A program made the position numbers and the translations under genes. Of a stretch of 64,000 bases of DNA, positions 32,786 to 44,030 are shown piece by piece. Position 1 is the first letter of the stretch, and every line of letters starts with the position of its first letter. Under the pieces are notes generated by a model. The model was not told the origin of the DNA. It ran no database searches and saw nothing but the letters and a program-made list of their open reading frames with translations. This DNA is from Echinarachnius parma (taxonomy: Eukaryota > Echinodermata > Echinoidea > Clypeasteroida > Echinarachniidae): assembly GCA_037951105.1 (NCBI GenBank), contig JBAMJV010004300.1, forward strand, positions 62,001 through 126,000, given 5' to 3'.

Positions 32786-34570
32786 TTTCATGTTTCTATG
32801 CAACATTTTATGCAATTAAGTTACCTGATTTGCAATCTGTACAAATTCAAACCTGATTCTTTCCAACTAAACTGAACACAAAAAGTAACTACCCCCTAGA
32901 CAACTGCTCATAATTTCATAACCAATAATTGTTTCAAGATGTCATTTTACCACAATATTTCTACAGTTGTTTTGTGTGAAAATCAAACAGCATTGTTTCA
33001 CAAACCATCAATGATGCATTAAGCGATACGTATGGGCTTGGTACGAACAGTCACGTCACGTTCACGTCACGTCACGTGAAGGTTCTGTACCTTTTGTGAA
33101 ACAGTTTGTAGATATACTATATGCAATTCATGAAAGCTCACGTAAATTGGCGCTTGCGTAAAACAAATTAATGTAAATTGTCGTTGAGAAGAGACTAATT
33201 CTCGGTAAATTTAATCGTGAACGAACCCGTCCTACCTATACTGTAAATACCAATTATAGGCGTATACAGGCCTAGGGGCAGGGGGATGGACACCCCCTAC
33301 CCCCATCCCCACCCCCTTACATAATTCAAGAAATGTCTTGGTCTCGGCCTCGAAATTTGTGACCGGTCCTGGTCTCGTCCTCGGCTGCGGTCATTTTCTA
33401 CGGACACCCCCTACCCACACTCCCCCCGCTTACTTCAATTTGTCTGACGAAATATCCCCCCCTACACCCACCCCTTGAAAAAATCCTGGGTACGCCTCTA
33501 CCTACAAGTAGCTAGTTCGAATGTCAAATACATTAATTGATTTATTTAATATTGATTGGTTGGTGTGATTGTTTCATTATAATGATTGACTCGATTCAAT
33601 AACCATAAATAAACACTATTAATCAAATCATTGTTGTATTACTTTTAAACTCATTGATCACTGCAAATCACTCACTCACTCACTCACTCACTCACTTTCA
33701 CAGGCATGCACATACAACGACGTTAAGGGCCAGTACGCTCAGACGTCGAGCACGGGAACTTCAGGCGTATGCGAACTGAATTGTCCGCTGCGTGTAGCAA
33801 TTCAGCTGGAAATCAACATTTGCCAAAATCCACGCACGACACGTCTTTAGAAATACTCCAATAACAAGACAAATAATGCAAGTGGTATGGTTGTACATTA
33901 CCTAAATGACAGAACTGCATATTATCGTCTCAGATTACTCTGAATTATGCACGTACATATTATAAACATAATGATTGAAAAGATTTGATAAGGGGGTATC
34001 GGCATTTTCGTCGACATTTTAAAATCTCTTTGTGCGTGTATGTCTAGTCTTAGTAACAAGCGTTTGCAATTTAAAAAATCTTGATTAAACGCTCAGGTCA
34101 CGATTTGGTTAACGCGACACTTCGAGTTTTACCGGCATGGAAAACGACAAATTGTTGGGTCACTTTACCCTACACTTCGTAGATTTGGGTGACCTGTTTC
34201 ACAAAAGGTACAGAACCGTTCACGTGACGTTAACGTGAACGTGACGTGACTGTTCGTACCAAGCCATACGTATGTGCCGTTTCACAAAAAATGGACAGGC
34301 ATCATGCAAGTTCTTGTGACTTTTGAAATTGGGCATTTGTCTTTAATCTATGCTCATTCAGCCATCTCTCATTTCCACACATAATGTACAAAACAACTGT
34401 AGAAATATTGTTGTAAGATGACATCTTGAAACAATTATTGGTTATGAAATTATGAGCAGTTGTCTAGGGGGTAGTTACTTTTTGTCTTTGAATTTTTACA
34501 GATTGCAAATCATGTAACTATTGCATATATAATTGAACTATTGCAATTTATGGTGCATAGAAACATGAAA

Positions 34571-34825
34571 TTAATTGAAAAGGGATACTTGTAGATATTT
34601 GCATTCATGATTGATGTACAAGTTTGCATTTTGAACTTGAACTTGAAAGATTGTATTCAAGAAAATATCTACACCTAGGCCCTGTTGCAGAGAGAGACAT
34701 TTTCTGCATTTCAACCAATCAGATGTGTGCATTAAGAACATTTGATCTGGCTCACAATTGATTCTGCCCAGGGCCCTTGTCAGGTTGGAAACATGTGGTA
34801 TCATTGAAACATCAATAGATGCCAT
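34571..34825 (-). other. 84-codon frame on the right palindrome arm
   Basis: This mirrored copy of the frame at 32531-32785 has four residue changes (P7S, L53I, Y74H and S76C). It remains open, so either the arms are very young or the frame is constrained. No function is recognised. Confidence 0.3.
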
Positions 34826-35604
34826 TTGTCTGGATTTCTATTGTATGGGGATTTGCAGGTCTATTTAACTGTGGTAAGCTAGGGTGTGAATAGGCTATAA
34901 TCATGACTTTGAATAGGTCTTTTTCATACATAATACACCCCTATAGAATTCTTGGACATGGGTGTAGGTCTAAAATAATTCAATTTTACATGAAATTTGC
35001 AAACTTAAAACAAGGCTGTAGAAAAAACAAGAAATAATATATTTCCAATTCTTTCATATGTTGTAGAAATTATATCGAGACAACATTTAAGCCAAACAAA
35101 TTCTCAAACTTATTTGATCCACGAGGTAAAACGGAAGGTCAAAGACTAAGGTCAAAGGTTATCGTATCCAAACTCGCTCATGCATGAAAACAAATGGCAT
35201 AAATGGATTGCATATAACATCCCCAGTCGAATGACACCATCACAACATAAATTGACCCAACGGTTAACGGACAATTGTCATTTGAAAAGTGGTGCCAACG
35301 CCCATTTCTTACAAAACTCCCCCATAAGAATCGACCATAGCGCCAAAACCGTTGGGCGGATTGGGCTAAAACTTAAATATTTGCGCTTTTAAAGGTTGAA
35401 ATATCATACATACCCAATATCAGCAAATTTGAAGGGGGTGCGATGACAATTTTCACTTTTTTTGGGTGATTTGACATGGAATGACCCTATTGGTATACGT
35501 TGGTTTTGAATAATTATGTTGTAAACACTTTTCTGTTTGATTATATCATATTGTATCATACATGTTAGGGAACAACATAGCACATATTATAATCAAGTAT
35601 TATA

Positions 35605-36396
35605 CTACGTAATACCATTTCGGGATTACGTCATATGAAGACCCCGCCAGTGCGCATGCGCTAATCTGCAATTCGTCAGTCGCGTGTATTTTCTAGTGAA
35701 AGGACGCCTTTCGTTTACCTAGAGAATTGCTAATTATCAGCGCAATCCCCGACCTTTACAGGTAACAATCCGACCTATCAGATTATTTTATATATTCTCG
35801 TTCTTTTGGAACAAGTTTTTGTTCGAAATCTTGTATTTTCGAAGTGTAAATTTGAGTCGGAAATTACCATTTCCAAAATGGAAAGCAGCACGGCTGCATG
35901 CCGCCCGTCCGCGTCTCAGGCAAAGCCTAGCGCGGGAGCCACGGGCTCTGACGGGCTAAAGAAATCCAACTCTGGCGGTACGACCGCAGCTAGCAAAGCT
36001 AGCAAGAGTGGATCGGGGAAAGCAAAATCGAAGTCAAACTCGGAGCCACAGGCAACGGGCGAGACAGGGAAACAGAATGACCCAAAGGGTCAGAAAGGGA
36101 AATCTACGGTTCCCTTATCCACATTTAACAACAGACTGGATAAAATGGAAGCGCTTTTAGCGCGAGTCGTTGAGGCGTTGCCCGTTGCGAAACCTACGGC
36201 TGCCACAGGTAGCTCGCTCCCATCTACTTTCCGCGGCCCCACGGGGGCAAGCGGCGAAGAAGATTACGTGCAACGGCCTCTTATCGAGCACGGGAATGAC
36301 GTTCCGCCCACTGGGCTCATGAACTTTTACGGCCCGCCCGCTGATGCGGAGGCAGGCGCCGGCTCGGAAGACGAGACTTTTGACGCGGGCATGCCG
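35605..36396 (+). mobile_element. GC-rich gag-like fragment, possible DIRS/LTR-kin fossil
   Basis: A GC-rich block within AT-rich satellite is flanked by an 11-bp direct repeat CAAGTATTATA (35594-35604 and 36397-36407). From 35878 it encodes a Ser/Ala/Lys-rich protein with a short coiled-coil-like RLDKMEALLARVVEALPV, resembling the N-terminal gag-like proteins of DIRS or other retroelements. Only the front of such an element is present and no pol is seen, so it is broken. The family is uncertain. Confidence 0.5.
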
Positions 36397-37110
36397 CAAG
36401 TATTATATCATGAACGCTATCATTTTACCCGTAGTATGGAGCATCGTTTCCATTTTATATCAGTTCAGATGATAGGTTATTGTAATTATGATATGCATGT
36501 CTAATAGAAACCTGTCTTATGGTTTTGTAGCTCGCAACATCACAATTTTTGGAAGTTGTTTTGTATTGCACAATATCATATCACATCATACATGTAATCG
36601 TAGTACAGTAGTACAGTATACTATAAAGTATTCATTAGCTTAATATTTTACGTTTACAAGTGGCTTTTCACCAAAAGTATTGATCATCGCTTCCATTTGA
36701 TATGTGTCCATATATAAGTTTATAAATGATATTATTTATCACATGTATGTATGATCGAATCTGTCTCATGATTTTTAACTCATAGCAACATAAAATTTGG
36801 AAATTGTTAACATTCTTCTGTATCGATATTTTAAGACTCTGAGTGGTGAGACATTCCAACGTTCCGTAGAATTTACTGAATTACATTGAAATCACGTCAC
36901 TGTGTTTAGCCAATCAGTCACTATTATTTCACTACGCTATATAACATTACAGTTTATGATATAGTTGTATATAACCAGGTTGACTTAATATGTGTACATG
37001 TTGTTTTTTCGCAGGAATAGAAATATCAATTGGCGCTTCATTTGAATAAAAAATATAAGTTTATACATGATCAAAACTTCATGCCACCATCTCATATCTC
37101 TGTTTTAAAT

Positions 37111-37410
37111 GAATTGTTTCTCTTTTATTTCTACACTAGTATAAGTGATATCATTTTAATTTTAATTTTTGATCATTTGATAACGAGATTGTTTTTCGAA
37201 ACCAGATATTGTACAAATGTTAATGCTTCTTGTCGGTTCCCGTGTAATGTTTCATGTTTCAAACCTCTCGTTGAATGATTGGATATTCGTTTTTAGTTGT
37301 AATTTATGCTTTTTGTATTTTGTATTACATTTCTATCTAGCAATTGTAAAACTAATCTTTAATTATGAATTACGGAAATAAATTGAAATCAAATCAAATC
37401 AATCTTGGTT
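37111..37410 (+). repeat. possible LINE 3' end
   Basis: The sequence closes with GGAAATAAATTGAAATCAAA followed by TCAAATCAA repeats at about 37375-37405, the form of many LINE 3' tails. No coding homology was recognised upstream. Confidence 0.3.
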
Positions 37411-37546
37411 CTCTCATAAACGTCTTTCATTAAAGTCACGCGTTATCTGGGTGCAGCGCAATGTTAAGAGTACAGTCACATGATCAACGGCTAGCTCAAA
37501 TTAGGCATACATGTAGTAGGCATTATATGGACAACTAACTACGGGC

Positions 37547-39235
37547 CAGTGGCGTAGCGAAGGTCAAGTGATTGGGGGGGGGGGGGGGGGGCACAGCTGC
37601 GAGGGAGCGTAGCGCCCGAGGGGGGAGGGTGTCCCCCCTCCTACGGTAGGGAGCTTTTGCAAATTTTTACTTGAAATAATGCAATTTGGTGCATACCGTG
37701 GAAGGAAATTTGATAATACTGAATTAAAGAAATCATTTCCCTCATGATAAAGTATACACACACAATCAAACCTACGTGTACACACACACCAGACTCAAAT
37801 ACTCTCACGCCGTATGCTTGTCGGCATTTATTTGGGGGAGGGTGTGGGGTTCACCCCCTCCCAATTTTTTTGAAATTTTTGAAATTGGTGTTTAAAATAT
37901 CACTGTAGAAGTATGGTCATTATTGTCTTTATCATTGTCTTAATCATGGGTGTTAAAATGGTATATAATAGTAAATCTACTCGTTACGTATTTTAAAACG
38001 GTAATAGCGAGTAAAGATTAAGCCCGTGAGATGGATCCACGTGATCCTGTATAATATATAGCCATCGATATAGTCAAGGGCATTGAGCTCCAATGGAACT
38101 AAGCAAAAGTGGAGGGGAGACATTGTGAGGAAGCGAAGCGACCGATTGGGGGAGGGTGTGGGAGGGGGTGTCCCCCTCCCACAGTAGGGAGCTTTCGTAT
38201 TTTGGGGCCTGAAATTGTGCGATTTGGTGCACACCTAAGACAGAAATTTCACGTAATATAAAGTATATAAGTATGGAACCAAACATACTTAATGACAAAG
38301 GAGGGGGACAATCTCCTCCCCTTTCTAATGTGGGGGACATAATATTCCAATTTCATTTGCATTCAGCGCATATGGACCGAATTTACTAAAAGATATATTA
38401 TTTCAAATTATTTTATTTTCCGATGATAGTGTGCTATAGACATGATAGATGAGGGTCTAATAAATTTCGTATATATCAGTATTTCAGAATATGCGCGCGA
38501 AGCGCGCGGCAAAAATTAAGATTTACAGTCCTTTTCAAACTAAAAAAAAACCAGTTATGCTCGGGTCCCTTGAATTAGTTTCAGTAGGCCTATGCTCAAC
38601 TGATGCAGATATCGACTCTGGAGAAGATGACTGGTGCTCCTTCAATCATGATCATCAACAATATGCCTAGATTATGCATCATGAATTAATGGAACGGGTG
38701 CATTTGGAGTGAAGAAATTAGTAAAAGAAGTTTGTCTTTACCTAGACATTTAGGACTACGTAGTGCAGCTATGCGCCTTTATAGCCTGCATGAAGGCGTC
38801 AAAATTATCTATAAAAGCGGGAGGCAGATTCAAGATCCTAAAAGGGCCCTTGGTATGATAAACGATTTACCATGCTAGGAAGTTTGTTAGGCCTATACGC
38901 GCTCTATGTCTTCTGAAATGCGGTGAGCGTCGATCCTCGCGCACGGGACTGAAAATTTGCATAAGGCGCTATATTGGAAGGATTCTTCAAACTGATATAG
39001 GTGCGCTATTGCTAGTACTAGGGAACAACTGTTATGTTCTTGGTTATTATCGTTGATAATGATTATTATCACACATTAAATAAAACGTGATAATAATGAA
39101 TGATATACATTGTAGACACATTTGGCTTCATGTCGGGTCGTCATTTTTTTTTATTTTTTTTTATTGCCAAACGATTGGGGGGGGGGGGGGGCACGTGCCC
39201 CCCCGTGCCCCCCCCCCCCCGTAGCTACGCCACTG
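37547..39235. mobile_element. non-autonomous hAT element H, copy 1
   Basis: The termini are CAGTGGCGTAGCGAAGG and GTAGCTACGCCACTG, with a perfect 8-bp target duplication CTACGGGC (37539-37546 and 39236-39243). Long G/C runs lie inside both ends. The interior repeats a unit with CCTCC(T/C)AC-GTAGGGAGCTTT followed by a TGC-ATTTGGTGCA block, and contains GCGCGCGAAGCGCGCG. No transposase frame was found. Confidence 0.9.
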
Positions 39236-39403
39236 CTACGGGCACGATCCCGCATTAAAGGGATCTAGTAACTTTGTTGACATGTGCATAAAGTAATGAT
39301 TGGTTGATATAATGTATATTGTTGTTATCTATAATTATGTCCACAGAGTATTGTGTGAACATTTCAAGTCAAATGGATGCTATATGGCCGATAATTGAGC
39401 AGA

Positions 39404-39718
39404 AATGAATAACGAACCTTCGGATTAAAGAACCTTTGAAATAACGAACCCTCGGAATAACGAACCTTCGTAATAACGAACCTTCGGAATAACGAACCCA
39501 ATTTTATTTTAGGACTAACGCACCTTCGGAATAACGAACGCGATTTCATTTTAGGAATAGCGAACCTTCGGAATAACGAACCCTCGGAATAACGAACCTC
39601 CGAAATAATGCAACAAATTAATGTTCGGATTAACGAACCCTCAGGTATAGGAAATTTGCGTGTTCGGAATAACGAACCTTCGGAATAACGAACCTTCGGA
39701 ATAACGAAGCGCACCCGT
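39404..39718. repeat. one-sided TTCGGAATAACGAACC minisatellite
   Basis: About fifteen imperfect copies of CCTTCGGAATAACGAA are all in one orientation. Linkers such as CGATTTCATTTTAGGAATAG are the same as in the right half of the foldback element at 30.7-31.0 kb. It is probably a half element. The open minus-strand frame across it is a by-product of the repeats. Confidence 0.75.
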
Positions 39719-40640
39719 CTGTGCTACTGAAAATGGATATATATAGTGAGAGAGAACACCATAGACCTATACTTATCCTAGTCATACCTTTTGTTGTGTT
39801 TTCTAGTAGTATATGCAATGTATAAATGTACAAACCAAATGCAAATTGAAAAAAAAACATCATTATAAATTAATTATTTAGGTAAGGCGAAAAATGAAAG
39901 CGAAATGTGTACATGCTTGAACTAAGAATATTTATTTGGAAAAACCAGTAATGCGTTGGGGAATCCCCAGATCGCGCTGATCAGGCGGTACAACATTATT
40001 AGCGCTTTTTGCACACACGTACCATGCGTACCAAATCGTATGTGCACAATTACTATTCACAATGCACATTGCAGATACCACGCGCACATGATTACAAGTC
40101 ATGTCAGAAAAGGCACCTCTATTAAAGAATAGTTTGTTCGAATGGTTGTTTGCCTTATTATGTTGATCAATATAACGAAACTAGGATTAAATGGATGGAA
40201 CATGACTGTATAGAGTATAATCATCTAGGGAATTTGAGATCATGAGATGTGACCTAAACATTGACCTTGATCACCGTGTCTCACAAGTGGCCTCGCATTT
40301 CAACTGACGAATGAAATTATCATTTCAGATCGACGTAAAACGCTGATCTGCTCCTTGGACTGAACGTAAGTCAGATGAGAAAAGGACAGCCGTTAACATA
40401 ATTTTGGTCTGAAAATGCGATGAGTGTATTGTGCTCACAGATAACTGTTCTATTTGCGGAAATGATAAGTGCGATATGATTATGAATACAATCATTGTAA
40501 CCGGTTGACTTCGAACCCGTGCTAGCTCCCACACGAAGTGCTGTCTATTATAAGTAGGACTATATGCTGTATTATATTGTCTCCTATTGGGGGAACCTGG
40601 TGTCAGTCGCACATGTATCGCGTACAGTAGTATGTCATAA
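39719..40640. other. no recognised gene
   Basis: Contains only a 124-codon minus-strand frame (40325-40699) without family resemblance, which overlaps the promoter-like sequence described next. Confidence 0.35.
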
Positions 40641-40651
40641 TATGCACTGCA

Positions 40652-40659
40652 TATAAGAG
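40652..40659 (+). promoter_or_regulatory. TATA-like box (weak)
   Basis: TATAAGAG lies about 95 bp upstream of a strong GTAAGT donor with no ATG-led frame between. The spacing suits a promoter with a short non-coding first exon starting near 40680. This is motif-level evidence only. Confidence 0.3.
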
Positions 40660-40679
40660 CAGAGACACTAAATATTGTG

Positions 40680-40746
40680 CAATACAGAATATTCGCCATA
40701 AACAGAACTGATTGAGCCTAGTACTGAAGTTGACAGAAATACATAG
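40680..40746 (+). other. candidate non-coding leader exon
   Basis: The stretch ends at ACATAG|GTAAGTGATT, an excellent donor. It could be the 5' leader of the death-domain gene at 57-63 kb, whose first coding exon has an upstream acceptor, but that gene could equally use another promoter. Confidence 0.25.
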
Positions 40747-41059
40747 GTAAGTGATTATAATGTGAATAATATAATGGGAGACTAGTAACTAGTCAATAAC
40801 AACCACCTCATGTGGGATATTCTAAATAGTACATATATGACCTTTTCTTACATCATGATTTTATTAAATCAGAGCATGCCTCTAGTCTAAATGTTACAGA
40901 CTTTTAAAAAGTGATATTTCGGTTGGTCTAATGGGAGACTATTATACTTCGTATAAATGTTTCAAAATAAACTAGTTAATATGACATATACTACATACAT
41001 TATATGTTTATAATGTAAATTAATAACACAAACGCTAAACAATACTTATATATAGTTCT

Positions 41060-41370
41060 TGATCAATAATAATAATTTTAATTCACGTTTAAATACAAAG
41101 AGAGAGGGGCTCGTAGTAATTTCTTTTAGAAGATCATTCCAAAATTTTGGACCAGAAAATAAAATTGTTTTTGGGGCAAACAGTGTACGCGTTCGTGGTA
41201 AATGAAAGGAACCACTCTGCCGAATGGGGTAGGCTAAGTATGAACATAATTATTCTTTTTAAATATCGCCATAAAACTTTCAGGAAGTTCAGTATTGGAC
41301 AATTTATACATATGGCATATGGCTTCCCCAATGGCATGCAGTTTCCCTATATTATAGATTAAATGTACGT
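41060..41370 (-). pseudogene. LINE C-terminal fragment
   Basis: On the minus strand, two frames carry KLPESFMAIFKKNNYVHT and NNFIFWSKILE-like blocks. These match the C-terminal NVHSYPTRHS...GHDVWNSLL layout of the plus-strand LINE at 20.9-21.1 kb. An ATTATTATT-rich tail lies at the left end. The fragment is frameshifted. Confidence 0.45.
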
Positions 41371-41606
41371 TAAACTTTCATCTATTGAATACGGTGCATA
41401 CAATGATATATGAACGACGATAATGACATCTTCAGGCACACGATATTAGTTTACCTAGTTTGTATACATTTTGTATCATGTAAACGTCGTTTATACCGTA
41501 TCAAACTATAGTCAGATCGTCATGTTTTTTTAACGTACGGGTTATTCCTTGAAAATGTTCAACAGTCAGCTAGTCATTGTCATGCATGATATCGAACATG
41601 TTATTC

Positions 41607-41700
41607 GGGCAATTCCATGAGCAAGTGGACAGACAATTATAAACAAATATTGGCTTTATTTCGAGTCTCATTTCATTATCTGGATTATTATTAATTTCCC
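41607..41700. mobile_element. partial GGGCAATTCC element
   Basis: The stretch GGGCAATTCCATGAGCAAGT and the following TTGGCT(T/C)TATTTC match the left end of the element at 58081. The right part is missing. Confidence 0.5.
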
Positions 41701-41734
41701 TAAAAAATAATGAATTTATTTACATGTGAATGGA

Positions 41735-42400
41735 ATGGAATGTTGAATTGAATTGAATTTAAATTTTATTAACCACTTTCATAAAAACATGCAAATACAA
41801 TATATACACAAGTACAATTTACATAAATCATTACAATAATAAGTACAAAGTAAGTTGGATAACAAACAAATACAAAAAAAAGCAGAAGAGAATTATGAAG
41901 TGGAAGGATCATCAGGAAAGTTGCAAATAACTTATGAATAGATGACCCTAGAGCATTAAAATAGAAAAAGGGTAAAAGGAAGGATAACAGAAGGGAGGGC
42001 TGTTGCATTTAAATATTGTCCTTAATTGCAAGAGAAATACCTCCACCTTTCCTGTCATTGCGAACTGTATGCTCCATATTATAACCTTCAAAACAAATAT
42101 CATTTTTAATATTTTCATCAAGCCATGTTTCAGAAAAGGCTATTACATCCAATGAGTGGTTTAAGGACAAGAGTAAAGTTTGTATATCTTCATAGTGCTT
42201 TGGCAAGCTGCGACAATTTACATGTAAAGTAGAAAAAGCATTATTCATGGTTGTAAATTGTCTATGCTTGATCCATACTAAGTCGTTATAATTTGGAAAA
42301 GCAGAGCCGCCTGCAGAATATGGGGAAAACCAATCATGACCCTGAAAACAGTAATAGCCTTTTATCAAGGCGTGCCCCACGTCATCATGAGTGAAGCGAA
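41735..42400 (-). mobile_element. internally deleted LINE on the minus strand
   Basis: 42009-42380 encodes the start of an apurinic endonuclease domain (TLHVNCRSLPKHYEDIQTLL; IAFSETWLDENIKND; RKGGGISLAIKDN). The remaining EN and the RT are absent. It joins directly to a 3' end with AATAAAATTTAAATTCAATT repeats (about 41745-41770 on the plus strand). This is a deleted copy of a CR1/Jockey-like LINE. Confidence 0.7.
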
Positions 42401-42440
42401 CTGCCCGACCTTGAGGTCATACTGCATGTATGCAGTCTAG

Positions 42441-43671
42441 CAGGGGCGTAGACAACGGGGGGGGGGGGGGGGATGAGGGGGATGCACCCCCCCCCCCCCA
42501 CCTCACAAGGTGGGGGGGATGACATGTACAATCATCCCCCCCAGGTTTTAGGGAACGATATTTTTTTTTGTTTTGTGTATCTGTAGTATGAGCTAAAACT
42601 TGTTAATTCTAACGTTAAATAAGTAATTTAGACATCCGCTTTCAATTTTCGCTGCGCGCTTCGCGCGCGAACAGATTATCTCAGTTTGTTGTATAACTTG
42701 TGTATGGTCTGGGGTGAGTATTTTATTTTCTGTATACCGGGCCACGTTGTTCCAATGTAGGCTGGCATAGCTCTGGCTGCTTGTGTGACGTGCACCAAAT
42801 TGCACCATTTCAAGTATACAAAATCTTCTCCGTGGGAGGGGGATACACCCTCCCAAACCTTCCCTATTTGGCTCTGCCCCAGCCCTCGGTAGCTTCGCCC
42901 CTCGGGACTCATTCTTGGCTAAGTTGTTGGATCATACATTATGTGGCATTATAGTGATTTTGAAACTGTGTATGACGCTAAATATAAATACAATATATAT
43001 GTGTTTGTGTTGGGGTGAATATTCATTAGTGTGTCAATTATTTGTTTTCCTCGTGAAAATATCAAATCATAACACGCTTTCCCCAGATACAGTCAATGTT
43101 AAGCCTGAATTTCCTATCTAGGTAAGCACCAGATTGCACAATTTCAAGTCCAAAAATACAAAATCTCCCTACCGTGGGAGGGGGGACACCCCCCTCCCAC
43201 ACCCTCCCCCCGCTCAGTCACTTCGCTCCCTGTGTTGGGGTGCATATTTATTAGTGTGTCAATTATTTGTTTTCTTCGTGAAAATATATATTTCTGGTCG
43301 ATCAACTCATAACACGCTTTCCCCAGATACAGTCACTGTAAGCCCGAATTTCCTATCTAGGTAAGCACCAGATTGCACAATTTCAAGTCCAAAAATGCAA
43401 AAGCTCCCTACCGTGGGAGGAGGGACACCCCCCTCCCACACCCTCCCCCCGCACACACAAAATCGTGAGCCCCCATAGGTTTTGCCTCCCCCAAATACAA
43501 AACTGTTTCCGGCCCGCCTGGTCACGACCATCTTAACATCTAACCCCCCCCCCCCCCCACACTGAGAGGAATTTCAAGCAATTGTCTTGGTCTCGGCTGC
43601 GAACAAATTGGTCTTGGTCCGGTAAACGGCAAATCATCCCCCCCAGGTGTAAGAACCTGTCTACGCCACTG
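42441..43671. mobile_element. non-autonomous hAT element H, copy 2
   Basis: The termini are CAGGGGCGTAGACAACGGGG and CTGTCTACGCCACTG, with a perfect 8-bp target duplication CAGTCTAG (42433-42440 and 43672-43679). It carries the same ATTGCACAATTTCAAGT and GCGCGCTTCGCGCGCG motifs as copy 1 but inverted, so it lies in the opposite orientation. A unit of about 210 bp is tandemly duplicated (about 43010-43215 and 43230-43445), with a third diverged copy at 42780. No transposase was found. Confidence 0.9.
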
Positions 43672-43679
43672 CAGTCTAG

Positions 43680-43787
43680 CGTGGACTATCTCGCACTGTC
43701 AGCTTGTTGATCGAAATCGAATGTCCATTGTTGTATACAGCAACCACATACACAGAGCCTTGACTAGAGGCTATGAAAGCGGGGAAT
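43680..43787. other. short spacer between element H and the full-length LINE
   Basis: Unremarkable sequence that ends at the 12-bp target duplication CCCCCATTCGTA (43788-43799). Confidence 0.5.
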
Positions 43788-44030
43788 CCCCCATTCGTAT
43801 ATTCTGCAACCTGTCCGCTCATATTGATTTTTGTTGGTTATTAATTTGTTGTTGTTGATACAATTACTTTTGAGAGTTGATTGGATATTATTTATTGATA
43901 TGCTCCTACCGGACTTGTAAATTTAGAGAAGACAGGAGGTGAGTAAACAGATTGGGCCAATTTTTGCACTTGCACTGAATTATATTTCGCTTTGTAATTT
44001 TCCCGCCAATTTTGATCCAGGGACGCTGGA

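Larger units (their letters stand above)
31879..35487. mobile_element. 3.6-kb palindromic element with arms of about 1.2 kb
   Basis: The ends are GGGTCATTCCATGTCAAAT and its complement. The two arms (31879 to about 33111, and about 34192 to 35487) stay highly similar throughout. TATT lies on both sides (31875-31878 and 35488-35491), and the satellite consensus continues across the site, so a 4-bp target duplication is likely. Each arm carries a mirrored 84-codon frame. The centre of about 1.1 kb holds C-rich, hAT-like sequence and an (ACTC)n run. No transposase is recognised. Confidence 0.85.
29120..37110 (+). repeat. diverged satellite of about 210-255-bp units, interrupted
   Basis: Recurring markers are TCGTTTCCATTTGATATGAG, GTCCAAATATAAGTTTATAC, AATCTGTCTCATGATTTTTA and AGCATCACAATATTTGGAAG. 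They recur in the same order at about 29.29, 29.52, 29.77, 29.98, 30.24, 31.13, 31.35, 36.43, 36.67 and 37.01 kb. Units are well diverged from one another. The array is interrupted by a foldback minisatellite, a 3.6-kb palindrome and a GC-rich insertion, each bounded by satellite sequence. Confidence 0.75.

Noticed and set aside
38074-38340. Pro/Ser-rich minus-strand frames inside hAT element H
   Set aside because: They derive from the C-rich tandem units of a non-autonomous element and show no transposase motif.
39364-39714. 116-codon minus-strand frame with repeated SLFRRF/VRYSEG
   Set aside because: It is a translation of the TTCGGAATAACGAACC minisatellite and has no independent support.
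40325-40699. 124-codon minus-strand frame
   Set aside because: No domain, no splice context, and ordinary composition for a chance frame.
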